Notes: a model not told the origin generated them from the letters alone. A DNA stretch of 64,000 nucleotides from Marinicellulosiphila megalodicopiae (GCF_045862395.1 NZ_AP023087.1:3658001-3722000), one strand, 5' to 3'. Numbered from the stretch's first letter, positions 51,896-61,131 are shown. Numbers and translations: made by a program.

Positions 51896-52996
51896 TTATG
51901 GCTGTTTTTTTATGATTTTGTATAAATAACGTAATGTCAGTTGCTCTCCCACTGCATAACGCATTCTACCCTCTTGATGACCTGCTTGCTTGAGATATTG
52001 GTCATTTGTGGCCTGAACTGCGGGTTTTAGCACAGTTGAGACTAAAGAAGTTTTACTTTTATTTTTATGAATCGCAATATTTAAAGCAATGCAATTTAAA
52101 TCTGCTTTGATCGCACTATTTAAATCAGGATTGTTTTGTTGGCCCGTTTGCCATAACAAACTTAGCCATGCATCATACCTCAATTGCTTAGATGAGGACG
52201 ACAGTAAACTTAAATATCCGACTAAATCCGCAGCAGCTTCATCAGCAAACCCGTTTAGATGCGCGTATTCATGGGCTAACGTTTGAGGCTGCAAACTTGC
52301 GGGGATTTTACTTGAAATTGCAGGTTGTGCGACCAATGGATTGTACAAACCTGCAATTCCCATCTGCCTTATTACACCACTAAAAATAAAATACCGTCCT
52401 TCGGCAGATTTAACTGGAGTTAAATGATTGTGAGTTAAAAATTGAATCATAGCCTGATTCACTTGTTTATCGACAATTTCAAATGAATCATGTAATTGAT
52501 CACACTGCTCTAGCAAACTACTGGTTGGACTTTTTTGCATCATTAATGCTAGTTCATTGGCCTGTTCAACAATATGCCCTAGCACCACTTGCTCTTGTTG
52601 CTCTGTCAAAGGCGTTTGTATCTCAAACATTTGCTCAACGGGAGTGCGCAGGTGATTAATACCCCACATTATTACCAATAAAAAGTATAGCCATCCAGAC
52701 ACACTAATTAACGACAACACTATGCCTATAATTCGATTACGTTTATTCTCATTTAATTGAATGTCTTGCGCGATCAAAAATATGACAGTTAACACGATAC
52801 TTACAACCACAATCTCATGCAGCGCAAACCCAAAAACCGAGCTAATAGCCGAAATGTTTTTAATTAAGACAGGATAAAACCATTGACTGTAATAAATCTC
52901 AACCCATTCAGACTGGTTTTTTAGCACCTGCCAAATGATAAAGACGACTGGAATCCAAACAATTCCTAATATTTTTAGCGCAATAAACCGTTTCAA
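51896..52996 (-). CDS. DUF3810 membrane protein with HExxH metalloprotease-like motif
   Basis: 366 residues starting with TTG. Two or three membrane helices (about 5-25, 55-80, 90-112) are followed by a large domain with LAHEYAHLNGFADEAAADLVGYLSLL, i.e. a zinc-type HEYAH and downstream Glu. This is the DUF3810 pattern, known mainly from Bacteroidetes and Firmicutes. A membrane-bound peptidase is plausible but unproven. No co-transcribed neighbour is evident: zapA genes follow after 70 bp and a 363-bp gap precedes. Confidence 0.82.
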   Translation of the reverse strand: MKRFIALKILGIVWIPVVFIIWQVLKNQSEWVEIYYSQWFYPVLIKNISAISSVFGFALHEIVVVSIVLTVIFLIAQDIQLNENKRNRIIGIVLSLISVSGWLYFLLVIMWGINHLRTPVEQMFEIQTPLTEQQEQVVLGHIVEQANELALMMQKSPTSSLLEQCDQLHDSFEIVDKQVNQAMIQFLTHNHLTPVKSAEGRYFIFSGVIRQMGIAGLYNPLVAQPAISSKIPASLQPQTLAHEYAHLNGFADEAAADLVGYLSLLSSSSKQLRYDAWLSLLWQTGQQNNPDLNSAIKADLNCIALNIAIHKNKSKTSLVSTVLKPAVQATNDQYLKQAGHQEGRMRYAVGEQLTLRYLYKIIKKQP

Positions 52997-53359
52997 TATT
53001 TACTCTTTAATAGTTTTGGAGGAATTTCTCCTCATTTCATCTACTTTTACTGCAAATTTATATGACATACTTTTAAGTATCAAATGGATTGATCAAATAT
53101 AAACCAAAATACCAAGGCGACACAATGAACCAATCTATTTAAAAAGTCACGCGAAGTCTTTGTGCAATTATTTCAAAACAATAATAGATAATGGGATTTA
53201 ACACATCAAGATATAGAGTTTTTAACCAGAGGTAAAACAGAATAAATATAAATCATTAGTAACATACTTCCTTGAAACCCTGCCTCATAACTAAAAACAG
53301 TACAATTAAAGACCTTCTTGTTTTTTATACGATTTTTTAAGCTACTTACCGCTGTTTGC
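52997..53359. other. Intergenic region between the DUF3810 gene and the carbonic anhydrase gene
   Basis: 363 bp, AT-rich. Only a small inverted repeat GAGGA/TCCTC (53029-53043) in the DUF3810 leader stands out. No coding frame, RNA gene or terminator recognised. Confidence 0.5.
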
Positions 53360-53902
53360 TCAAAGATTTTTCAAATACTCATCCTTTAATTTTACATAAT
53401 TTTGCGCTGAATATTTAAAAAAGGATTTTTCTTTGTCATTTAATTCTCGCGTTTTTTTAACTGGGCTACCGATATATAAAAACCCACTCTCTAATTGTTT
53501 TCCAGGTGGTACTAATGAGCCTGCACCGATCACAACCTGTGAAGGTATTTTGGCCCCATCTAATACAGTGACACCGATCCCAATTAATACTTCATTTTCA
53601 ATCTGACAACCATGTAAACAGGCATTATGCCCAATGGTAACATCGTCCCCAATCATTAATGGGTGTCCTTCAGGGTTAAAATCACTTTGATGCGTTATAT
53701 GCAAAACTGCACCATCTTGTATGGATACTCGGTTGCCAATGCGAATTTTATGCATATCGCCGCGTATCACAGCCATTGGCCAAACTGAACAATCGTCACC
53801 CAATTCAACATCACCATTTATAAACGCTTGTGGTGCAACCATTACGCGCTGGCCAAGTTTGGGTGACCATTGTTTAAACGGTTGGATATTTTCGTTATTC
53901 AT
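53360..53902 (-). CDS. Gamma-class carbonic anhydrase-like protein (YrdA/PaaY type)
   Basis: 180 residues from the ATG at 53902 (GTG at 53914 is an alternative that overlaps the upstream stop). The left-handed beta-helix hexapeptide repeats are clear: FINGDVELGDDCSVWPMAVIRGDMHKIRIGNRVSIQDGAVLHITHQ, then VTIGHNACLHGCQIENEVLIGIGVTVLDGA. Metal-binding His residues lie in LHITH and IGHNACLHG. It is probably a zinc or iron carbonic anhydrase or acyl-transferase relative. It follows the SGNH gene with a 5-bp gap. Confidence 0.93.
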   Translation of the reverse strand: MNNENIQPFKQWSPKLGQRVMVAPQAFINGDVELGDDCSVWPMAVIRGDMHKIRIGNRVSIQDGAVLHITHQSDFNPEGHPLMIGDDVTIGHNACLHGCQIENEVLIGIGVTVLDGAKIPSQVVIGAGSLVPPGKQLESGFLYIGSPVKKTRELNDKEKSFFKYSAQNYVKLKDEYLKNL

Positions 53903-53906
53903 TATT

Positions 53907-54650
53907 TTATTCACCTTCTAAAATTAGCTGTAGTGATTGGGAGAGAATCTCATACCCAAACTCACTTAGATGTAACGCGTCGGGCATGATTTCTTTTGAA
54001 ATAACACCTTGATTATCAAGAAATTCAGTTTCGATATTTTCATAACTCAACATTGAGTTAGATTTAATCCACGAATGTAAAAGCCTGTTTACTTCTTGAT
54101 TTCTAACTCTAAATTTATGACTGGGTTTTCTTGAACGTGGCAATAATCCAATAATGATAATATTTGTTTCGGGTATTATTGCTTGTATTTCTTTCACGAT
54201 CAGTTGAATGCCAAGCAATGTATCCTGTGCTGAATCAAATCTAAGCCCGGTATTATTAGTACCCACCATCAATATTACTTTAGAGGGTGATACATACTTC
54301 AATTCACCATTTTGAATACGCCACAACACATGCTCGGTCATATCCCCAGAAAACCCTAAATTCAAAATTGAATAATTTTGATTGAGTGCTTGCCAAGATT
54401 TTAACCCATCCGTTTCAAACTTATGCACAATGGAATCACCAAAGATAACCACATCATAATTCTTGTTTTGGCTATCTTTGATTTTTTGTTCATGCCTTGG
54501 TATCCACCATTTTTCTGCCCAATAGGCTTTGGCTGGCTGAGCTCTAGTGCTTGCCCCCGCAGAGGAATCAAATTCTTCTTTAGCATTCATATCACAACCA
54601 ACTAAACCAACCGCTAAGAACAATAAACAGATTAAAACTAATTTATGCAT
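53907..54650 (-). CDS. SGNH/GDSL hydrolase lipoprotein
   Basis: The ATG at 54650 overlaps the DUF808 stop (ATGCATAA) and gives a lipoprotein signal MHKLVLICLLFLAVGLVGC (lipobox VGC). The 247 residues carry the SGNH blocks: VVIFGDSIVH (Ser), GFSGDMTEH (Gly), LMVGTNNTG (Asn) and ALHLSEFGYEIL (Asp-x-x-His region). It is likely a periplasmic esterase or acetylhydrolase tethered to the membrane. The overlap suggests translational coupling to DUF808. Confidence 0.93.
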   Translation of the reverse strand: MHKLVLICLLFLAVGLVGCDMNAKEEFDSSAGASTRAQPAKAYWAEKWWIPRHEQKIKDSQNKNYDVVIFGDSIVHKFETDGLKSWQALNQNYSILNLGFSGDMTEHVLWRIQNGELKYVSPSKVILMVGTNNTGLRFDSAQDTLLGIQLIVKEIQAIIPETNIIIIGLLPRSRKPSHKFRVRNQEVNRLLHSWIKSNSMLSYENIETEFLDNQGVISKEIMPDALHLSEFGYEILSQSLQLILEGE

Positions 54651-55587
54651 GTTCAGAGTTTGTTGATACCGACTTAATTTTTTGAAATAACGTGACACCT
54701 AACAAAACAAACAGACCGACAATAAAACCAACAACAAACGACATAGATAAGTTGATTATTAAATGTGAGCCCAAAAAGTGCACAGAATTATGAAGATCCT
54801 CCTTAAGATGATGTAAAAATTCAAATCCAAATGACTCCAGGCCATGCATTGAAATATCGCCACCAACAAAAAACATCGCTAATGTGCCCACTACAGTCAA
54901 CAAACGCATAACCAAAGGCGCTAAATTCAATAAAAATCGTCCAAATATTTTTGCGATTTGATTCTTCTTTTGTTCAAAAAATAAACCAAAATCATCCAAT
55001 CTAACTAGAAATGCAACTAACCCGTAAACAACGAATGTCATCCCAAACCCAATAATACACATTACGATAACTTGAGTTGAAAATGGCGCGTCAGCCACAG
55101 AATTTAAAGCAATCACTAAAATTTCTGCAGATAATATAAAATCAGTTCTAATTGCCCCTTTAATTTTAGTTTTTTCAAACGCCATCAAATCGATTTTGGG
55201 ATCTTTTAGAGCGGCGACTAATTTATTTTTATGTTCCTGAATGTCATTTCTATGCATAAAAAAGTGTAAAACTTTTTCTACACCTTCAAAACATAAATAC
55301 GCACCACCCACCATTAACAGTGGAATGAGCAACCATGGCACAAACGCACTGATTAAAAGTGCTACGGGAATCAGTATCGCTTTATTTAACAATGCGCCTT
55401 TTGCCACAGCATAGACAACAGGTAACTCTCTATTGGCTTTCACACCACTTACTTGCTCAGCGTTTAACGCAAGATCATCCCCCAAAACCGCAGCTGTTTT
55501 TTTCGCTGCAACCTTACTCATTACTGCAACATCATCTAACAACAATGTAATATCATCTAATAATGCAAAAAATTGACTACCCGCCAT
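54643..55587 (-). CDS. DUF808 (YedI-like) inner-membrane protein
   Basis: 314 residues: MAGSQFFALLDDITLLLDDVAVMSKVAAKKTAAVLGDDLALNAEQVSG is the unmistakable DUF808 start, followed by PVVYAVAKGALLNKAILIPVALLISAFVPWLLIPLLMVGGAYLCFEGVEK and VRLDDFGLF. Several membrane helices; function unknown in E. coli (YedI). The SGNH lipoprotein gene overlaps its end. Confidence 0.95.
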   Translation of the reverse strand: MAGSQFFALLDDITLLLDDVAVMSKVAAKKTAAVLGDDLALNAEQVSGVKANRELPVVYAVAKGALLNKAILIPVALLISAFVPWLLIPLLMVGGAYLCFEGVEKVLHFFMHRNDIQEHKNKLVAALKDPKIDLMAFEKTKIKGAIRTDFILSAEILVIALNSVADAPFSTQVIVMCIIGFGMTFVVYGLVAFLVRLDDFGLFFEQKKNQIAKIFGRFLLNLAPLVMRLLTVVGTLAMFFVGGDISMHGLESFGFEFLHHLKEDLHNSVHFLGSHLIINLSMSFVVGFIVGLFVLLGVTLFQKIKSVSTNSEHA

Positions 55588-55635
55588 AACTACTCCGTTA
55601 TCTAATTTAAAATCGATTATTCTATTGAACTAAAT

Positions 55636-55998
55636 TTATAATAAAATCACACTCAGCATTGCTAACAACGCAGGCAATCCTTGGGTGATTATAATGGATT
55701 TTTTAGCGCTAAGCCCTCCATAAATAGCCGCCACTAAAACACAACCTAAAAAGAAAGTTTGAATTTGTGTACCAAATGCTTCATTAGGATGAAACATCCC
55801 CCAGAACAACCCCACCGCTAAAAATCCATTATACAAACCTTGATTGGCCGCTAACACCTTGGATTCATTCGCAAACCCTTCTTTTAAGCCAAACATTCTT
55901 CTTCCATAAGGTTTATTCCAATAAAACATTTCTATGATTAATATATAGATATGTTCAACAGCCACTAGCCCAACTAAACACAGGGTTATAATACTCAT
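55636..55998 (-). CDS. DUF1304 small membrane protein
   Basis: 120 residues, four hydrophobic segments: LVGLVAVEHIYILIIEMFYWNKPYGRRMFGL, then LAANQGLYNGFLAVGLFWG, typical of DUF1304. Function unknown. It stands alone, 48 bp upstream of the DUF808 gene on the same strand. Confidence 0.93.
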   Translation of the reverse strand: MSIITLCLVGLVAVEHIYILIIEMFYWNKPYGRRMFGLKEGFANESKVLAANQGLYNGFLAVGLFWGMFHPNEAFGTQIQTFFLGCVLVAAIYGGLSAKKSIIITQGLPALLAMLSVILL

Positions 55999-56101
55999 TT
56001 TTCATTCCTCATTATTATATGATTAATTGTTCCGTTATCGCACCACTCATTAAATCTAAACTAAACTCAAAGAATAATAATTGATCAAGCTCAGGATTTA
56101 T

Positions 56102-56920
56102 ATGTCTACTCAATCCCACTTACCCACACCGAATGCCCACAAAGGTTCATTCATCACATTTGCATGCGGTAATTCTCATTACGCATTGAATGTAAACTGC
56201 GTAAAATACATAACTTCAATTGATGCAATTACTTTACAAAACACTCCATTACAAGATGGAACAATGAATCGTATCTTTTCTTTCTCCGATCGACCGGTAG
56301 TTCTATATAGTTTCAATAAAATCGTAGGTAGCTACTCTCAAGTGGAGCAGAGTAAAGCATTAATTACCTTTTTAACACAATGCAAACAAGAGCATATTGA
56401 CTGGATCGACGCATTAGAGCAAAGCATCAAGACTGATACAGCATTTAATCAAGCCGCTGATCCACTGTTATGTAATTTTGGGAAATGGTATGTAAATTAC
56501 CAATCAGATGACGAAGAACTTACAACTATAATGAAAAAATTTGAGCGTCCTCACAATTATATTCACTGCCTTGCTGAAAAATTAATCACTTTAAGTCAAG
56601 ACAAAACCAAACTATCCGAAGCACTGACAATACTAGAAAAAGAAAAACATACCACTTTAAATCAATTATTAAATTTATTCGGTGCCGCTCAAGCGCGATT
56701 AGAAGAAATGGTAAAACAAGTCATTATTGTAATTGAATCCCAAGGAAAAGTATTTGCCATCGATTTAGATAACATAGAGCAAATGGAAGAATTTCATGAA
56801 AGAGACTGGCTTGCAGACAACGCACACGATAATGATCAACACCCTTGTTACGAAGGTTTTTTTCAAAAAACACAAGGCAACTTGTACATCCATGTTGATC
56901 CAAATATGTTAATTAACTAA
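56102..56920 (+). CDS. CheW-like protein with inserted CZB zinc-binding domain
   Basis: The ATG at 56102 has AGGA five bases upstream. The 272 residues start with a CheW-like half (GSFITFACGNSHYALNVNCVKYITSI, about 16-75). A CZB domain follows at about 88-160: His 98 (KQEHIDW), Cys 124 (LLCNFGKWY), His 151 and His 155 (PHNYIH), the 3His/1Cys zinc set of chemoreceptor zinc-binding domains. After a helical linker, a CheW second half (VKQVIIVIESQGKVFAIDLDNIEQ ... NLYIHVDPNMLI, about 204-272) closes the protein. It should couple receptors to CheA with zinc- or redox-dependent control. No other chemotaxis gene is in the window. Confidence 0.85.
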   Translation: MSTQSHLPTPNAHKGSFITFACGNSHYALNVNCVKYITSIDAITLQNTPLQDGTMNRIFSFSDRPVVLYSFNKIVGSYSQVEQSKALITFLTQCKQEHIDWIDALEQSIKTDTAFNQAADPLLCNFGKWYVNYQSDDEELTTIMKKFERPHNYIHCLAEKLITLSQDKTKLSEALTILEKEKHTTLNQLLNLFGAAQARLEEMVKQVIIVIESQGKVFAIDLDNIEQMEEFHERDWLADNAHDNDQHPCYEGFFQKTQGNLYIHVDPNMLIN

Positions 56921-56981
56921 TCAGATTAATTAGATTACAATTCGTTGTTTATTAATAATTCATACAATAGGACAATTAAAT

Positions 56982-57341
56982 ATGAACACACATGAAACGA
57001 TTAATTACGTTGAATTTCCTTGTTGCGATCTAAATAAAAGCAAAGCGTTTTTCACTGCGGTATTTAACTGGCAATTTACTGATTATGGACCTGAATATAC
57101 TGCATTTTCAAAAGAGCACTCTGGGCTAGACGGAGGGTTTTTTCAAGCCAATTTAAAAAGTGATGTCACCACAGGCAGTGCATTAATCGTATTTTATAGT
57201 GATGATTTAGAATCCACCGAAAAGAAAATCAAACAACATGGCGGCATCATTAACGAAGCCACTTTTAGTTTTCCAGGAGGGCGCCGCTTTCATTTTAAAG
57301 ACCCAAGTCAAAATGAATTTGCAGTATGGTCAGACAAATAA
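56982..57341 (+). CDS. VOC-family (glyoxalase-like) protein
   Basis: 119 residues with one beta-alpha-beta-beta-beta repeat pair: INYVEFPCCDLNKSKAFFTAVFNWQFTDYGPEYTAF, then FYSDDLESTEKKIKQHGGII, FSFPGGRRFHFKDPSQNEFAVWS, resembling metalloproteins annotated as VOC or YdcJ-like. Metal-binding residues may be His 8-like Glu and Glu 113. The following DUF1801-like gene starts 2 bp after the stop. Confidence 0.9.
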   Translation: MNTHETINYVEFPCCDLNKSKAFFTAVFNWQFTDYGPEYTAFSKEHSGLDGGFFQANLKSDVTTGSALIVFYSDDLESTEKKIKQHGGIINEATFSFPGGRRFHFKDPSQNEFAVWSDK

Positions 57342-57343
57342 AA

Positions 57344-57757
57344 ATGCAATATAAAAATTCCTCAAGTCCTGAAATACTCAAGCAAATGAGTCTATGTGCT
57401 CAATTTATCTCAAAGCATGCACCTGAGTTAATTGAGCTAGAAGGGGATAGTAAATGGACACAAGGAAATTTATTATTTCGTTTTCCTGAAGATGAGCAAG
57501 GTTTTTATGCATTTATGCTTGGAGCGCTAGCTTCTAAAAAAGTGAGTTTACATATCATGCCACTGTATGGAATTGAGCATTTTAGAGTGAAATACGAACA
57601 AGCTTTTAAACCTTTTATTTCAGGAAAAAGCTGCATTCAATTTTCAAAATTTAATGACCTCCCTCAAAAGGCATTACTTGATGTAGTTAAAAATGGAACC
57701 AAACAATTTAAATCTGTCATGCAAGCGCAACGCAATAAAAAAAGTACCAATCGTTAA
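57344..57757 (+). CDS. DUF1801-like (YdhG-type) protein
   Basis: The ATG at 57344 is preferred because an upstream in-frame ATG lies inside the VOC gene. 137 residues: LIELEGDSKWTQGNLLFRFPEDEQGFYAFMLGALASKKVSLHIMPLYGIEHFRVKYEQAFKPFISGKSCIQFSKFNDLP, the small frataxin-like DUF1801 layout. Function unknown. Co-transcribed with the VOC gene; converges with the BepA-like gene with 4-bp overlap. Confidence 0.75.
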   Translation: MQYKNSSSPEILKQMSLCAQFISKHAPELIELEGDSKWTQGNLLFRFPEDEQGFYAFMLGALASKKVSLHIMPLYGIEHFRVKYEQAFKPFISGKSCIQFSKFNDLPQKALLDVVKNGTKQFKSVMQAQRNKKSTNR

Positions 57758-59070
57758 TTGGCTGCCCCCTGTACATTTACATATTGCTGATAAAAAGCAC
57801 GCAAACGATTTTTAGTTGCCAAATCAAATTCATTAAGCAATACAATTCGATCAACATAAGCCATGGCTTCTTGAGCATGACCACTATGCCATAATTGCAA
57901 AAATTGATGTTTTGCTTGCAAAAAGCTGTTATTTGCCTGAATTGCTACACTAATTGCAATTTGATGAAACTGTGGATTTCTATGATCCGGTAATTGCTGA
58001 AGTAATTTTACAGCCAACGAATATTGTTCAAATTCTATATACCCCAACATTAATTGACTCATAATCATCAGGTTATTTGGGTTGATTTTAAGTTGCAATT
58101 TAAGCAATTCAATACCACTTTGATCTTTTTGGGCTATTAAGCTTTCAGCATAAATAGTAGACAATAAAATATTATTTGAATGTATTTTATATTGCTGCTG
58201 CCAACATTTGGATGGGGCATTCTGGTTTTCTTTTAAACAGTCATCTAACTGTTTGATTGAAGTAGGCTGCCCTAACCGCGCTTTAATCCACTGAAATTCT
58301 AGATTTTTGCCAATTGGCGTTTGTATTTCATTTTGATTAATAGTTCTTGGTCGCATATCAGACAAGCGGTTTATCGTAAGTGGGTGAGTCATTAAATATT
58401 CACCAGGCATGTTATAACCCAAACTGCCTGCTTGTAATTTTAAAAAGACATCATACATTCCGGTTGGATTCACATTGGAATGTTTAAGCATATCAATGCC
58501 AACACGATCCGCTTCCACTTCCATTTCACGACTGAATGCCAAAGCTTGAGATTGCAATAAACCCTGACTAGTTACTAATAATGCAGTCGACAGTTCGCTG
58601 CTTTCAGGGCTAATTAATATCGCAGCTAAAATCGACGCCAACATAATGGTGCTTTTATTTTTATTTTCTTCGACGGAGCGAATTAAATGATTTTGGCCAA
58701 CGTGGGCCAATTCATGGGCCAAAATCCCATACAACTGATCACTATGGTTAAGATCATAAAACAATCCTTTATTTACACCTATTACATTACCAATCACTGA
58801 AAATGCGTTTAAATTCGTGTCATCCACCAAAATCACATGAATATCTCGAGAAAACAATTTTGCATTTGGAGATAAATCATTAAGCAATCTTAAAACATAA
58901 TCTTCAATAATAGGGTCATAAAAAGTATCTGCCTGCTGATAAAAACTGCGAGACCATATTTTACCCACCTGTTGACGTTGTTGTGAGGTAAGCGCAAACA
59001 GCTGTGTTGTGAACATTAATAAAATTAATAGACAGCTAAATTGACGTTTCAAAAAAGTGGTAAAGCGCAT
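57754..59070 (-). CDS. BepA-like periplasmic M48 metalloprotease
   Basis: The ATG at 59070 with AAAGG eight bases upstream is preferred over the one at 59094. Signal peptide MRFTTFLKRQFSCLLILLMFTTQLFA, then an M48 domain with HELAHVGQNH (zinc HExxH) and EADRVGIDML (third ligand region), and a helical repeat region (about 270-438) with TPR character. In E. coli BepA degrades or repairs stalled outer-membrane proteins such as LptD. 438 residues versus about 487 in E. coli. Divergent from the TusA-like gene. Confidence 0.9.
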   Translation of the reverse strand: MRFTTFLKRQFSCLLILLMFTTQLFALTSQQRQQVGKIWSRSFYQQADTFYDPIIEDYVLRLLNDLSPNAKLFSRDIHVILVDDTNLNAFSVIGNVIGVNKGLFYDLNHSDQLYGILAHELAHVGQNHLIRSVEENKNKSTIMLASILAAILISPESSELSTALLVTSQGLLQSQALAFSREMEVEADRVGIDMLKHSNVNPTGMYDVFLKLQAGSLGYNMPGEYLMTHPLTINRLSDMRPRTINQNEIQTPIGKNLEFQWIKARLGQPTSIKQLDDCLKENQNAPSKCWQQQYKIHSNNILLSTIYAESLIAQKDQSGIELLKLQLKINPNNLMIMSQLMLGYIEFEQYSLAVKLLQQLPDHRNPQFHQIAISVAIQANNSFLQAKHQFLQLWHSGHAQEAMAYVDRIVLLNEFDLATKNRLRAFYQQYVNVQGAAN

Positions 59071-59174
59071 GTTTAAACCTTTGTAAGTGGTCATGTAAAT
59101 GGTTTTGAATTAGACTAATCCTAATTAATCATTCTGACACATTTATTAAATATATTCGGAGCAGAATTAGCATA

Positions 59175-59405
59175 ATGAAAGAATTGAATTTTAAAAATCA
59201 ACGCTGCCCTTTACCGCTTCTAAAGATGAAGCAGGCACTTATTGAATCATCATATGAAGAACAATTGCAAGTCATGACAACAGATGAAGGCTCTCTTAGA
59301 GACATTCCACTATATTTATCTCGAACGCAACATCAACTCATTTCTCAACATCAACAAGATGGTATCTACCATTTTATTATAGAAGTAGGAAAACAACATG
59401 ATTGA
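59175..59405 (+). CDS. TusA/SirA-like sulfurtransferase
   Basis: 76 residues: NQRCPLPLLKMKQALIESS is the CPxP motif with the active Cys 11, followed by a two-strand/helix layout typical of TusA folds. Stand-alone relatives carry sulfur or act as regulators. It overlaps the following PerM-like gene by 8 bp, an arrangement repeatedly found in gammaproteobacteria. Confidence 0.93.
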   Translation: MKELNFKNQRCPLPLLKMKQALIESSYEEQLQVMTTDEGSLRDIPLYLSRTQHQLISQHQQDGIYHFIIEVGKQHD

Positions 59406-60480
59406 AACTTTTCAAAAACTGATCAAAAAATATTTTTCTCATGAAGAGGCTGTCATATTTATATTCATTGCCGCCGCTACTGTTGCCTTATTTTATTTTT
59501 TAGGCGCAGTATTGATGCCTGTATTTATGGCCTTGGTGTTTGCCTATTTGTTAATACCCTCAGTAGACTTTTTAAACCGACGTAAAGTTCCTTATTTTAT
59601 AAGTGTATGCCTTGTGTTCACTGTATTTATGTCTTTTTTAGCTATTGTCGCATTTTGGCTAATTCCTAAGTTTTTCTCTCAATTAACTAAGTTTATTAGT
59701 GAAATTCCAGTTATGGTGACTTCGTTAAAAAATCAATTAATCAGCTTGCAGGCCAACTTTCCTGAATACTTTAGTACAGAGCAGCTTAATGAAATCATCC
59801 TTCGTTTAAATGGATCTGAATTATCGCAACAAGCCGGTCAAATCATCCCTCAAGTATTAAGTTTTTCATTATCTACTTTGCCAAGTGTAATGACTGGCGT
59901 GATTTATTTGGTAATTGTACCGATCTTAGTATTTTTTATGCTCAAAGATAAAAACACTCTGTTAAATAATTTTAAGAAAACACTACCTACTCGCCGAAAT
60001 CTTTTACGCCGAATTTCCTCTGAGATGAATCAACAAATTGAAAATTACATTCGCGGCAAAGCCATCGAGATTGCAGTTGTATTTGGCGTAAGTTTTGTTG
60101 TATTTGAATTTTTCGGGTTGGATTATGCGTTTGTCTTATCAATTTTTGTGGGGTTAAGTGTGTTAATTCCTTACATTGGAGCCGTAATAGTCACGATCCC
60201 TATCGCTGTTGTTGCATTGATCCAATTTAACTTAAGCAGTGAGTTTTATTGGGTAATTGGAGCTTATATGGTCATTCAAATTTTAGATGGCAATGTTTTA
60301 GTGCCTATTATTTTTTCAGAAGCCGTAAACTTGCATCCTATTGCAATTATTATTGCAGTACTTGTATTTGGCGGGGTATGGGGATTTTGGGGAGTCTTTT
60401 TTGCCATTCCCCTTGCTACACTCGTTAAAGCAATATTTAACGCCTGGCCAAAACAAAATGGCGTGATTGACTCTATTTAA
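59398..60480 (+). CDS. AI-2E/PerM-family membrane protein
   Basis: 360 residues with about seven to eight helices: LGAVLMPVFMALVFAYLLIPSVDFL at the start, a periplasmic loop (about 80-160), then NQQIENYIRGKAIEIAVVFGVSF, GLDYAFVLSIFVGLSVLIPYIGAVIVTIPIAVVALIQF and PIIFSEAVNLHPIAIIIAVLVFGGVWGFWGVFFAIPLATLVKAI, the family's core. A transporter role is suspected in the family. It overlaps the TusA-like gene; a terminator follows after 18 bp. Confidence 0.93.
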   Translation: MIETFQKLIKKYFSHEEAVIFIFIAAATVALFYFLGAVLMPVFMALVFAYLLIPSVDFLNRRKVPYFISVCLVFTVFMSFLAIVAFWLIPKFFSQLTKFISEIPVMVTSLKNQLISLQANFPEYFSTEQLNEIILRLNGSELSQQAGQIIPQVLSFSLSTLPSVMTGVIYLVIVPILVFFMLKDKNTLLNNFKKTLPTRRNLLRRISSEMNQQIENYIRGKAIEIAVVFGVSFVVFEFFGLDYAFVLSIFVGLSVLIPYIGAVIVTIPIAVVALIQFNLSSEFYWVIGAYMVIQILDGNVLVPIIFSEAVNLHPIAIIIAVLVFGGVWGFWGVFFAIPLATLVKAIFNAWPKQNGVIDSI

Positions 60481-60498
60481 GTTGGATCAATTAATATT

Positions 60499-60532
60499 AG
60501 GTCAACTGACATAAAGTTAGTTGGCCTTTTTT
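60499..60532 (+). terminator. Terminator of perM shared with the bcp coding end
   Basis: AGGTCAACT and AGTTGGCCT pair (one G-U) around an 11-base loop, followed by T6. The right arm and T-run lie within the last codons of the convergent bcp gene. Confidence 0.85.
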
Positions 60533-61029
60533 AATAGTTTTGAGCTTTCAATGACTTTCATAACATCATGAATATGATTGCGCACATCGACTTTTCGCCA
60601 CTGCATTATTAATTCACCTGATTGATTAAACAAAAACGTACTGCGCGATAAACTCATAATGGTTTTACCGAACATTTCTTTTTCTTCGATCACTCCCAAT
60701 AAATCACATAACTGATGATCCACATCTCCAATCAACTCAAAAGGTAAGGACTGCTCTTGTTTAAACGCTTCATGTTTTTCGATTTTGTCTCGCGAAACAC
60801 CGAAGATCTGACAGTTTTTCTTCTCAAATAATTCAAAGTTTGCCGAAAAATCTTGAGCCTCTATGGTACAACCTGGGGAATGATTTTTTGGATAAAAGTA
60901 CAAAATTGTAAACTTATCTTTAAGTTGTGACGTTTTGAATACCTTGCCAGATGTACATGGCAAAGTAATATCAGGTAACACTTGTCCCAATTGTACAACT
61001 GAAAGTTCGGTTTCTTGTGCAATTCCCAT
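60517..61029 (-). CDS. bcp: Peroxiredoxin of the Bcp/PrxQ family
   Basis: 170 residues; thioredoxin fold. TILYFYPKNHSPGCTIEAQDFSANF carries the peroxidatic Cys in PGCT. In many PrxQ enzymes a second Cys five residues on (TTEAC) resolves the disulfide; here that position is Gln (TIEAQ), so it should act as a 1-Cys or differently resolved enzyme. QIFGVSRDKIEKHEAFKQEQSLPFELIGD and FLFNQSGELIMQWRKV follow. Divergent from dapA; its end overlaps the perM terminator. Confidence 0.95.
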   Translation of the reverse strand: MGIAQETELSVVQLGQVLPDITLPCTSGKVFKTSQLKDKFTILYFYPKNHSPGCTIEAQDFSANFELFEKKNCQIFGVSRDKIEKHEAFKQEQSLPFELIGDVDHQLCDLLGVIEEKEMFGKTIMSLSRSTFLFNQSGELIMQWRKVDVRNHIHDVMKVIESSKLLKKAN

Positions 61030-61131
61030 TTTTTGCTCCTAAGCGTTCATCCTTGGAAAGTATTAAACCCAATAGTTTAATTTGCTTAACAATAATGCTA
61101 TGGATGGATCTTTAAATTTATTTTTATTGTT

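Noticed and set aside
53029..53043. GAGGA/TCCTC inverted repeat before the DUF3810 gene.
   Set aside because: Only five base pairs with no T-run; it can be chance in a purine-rich leader.
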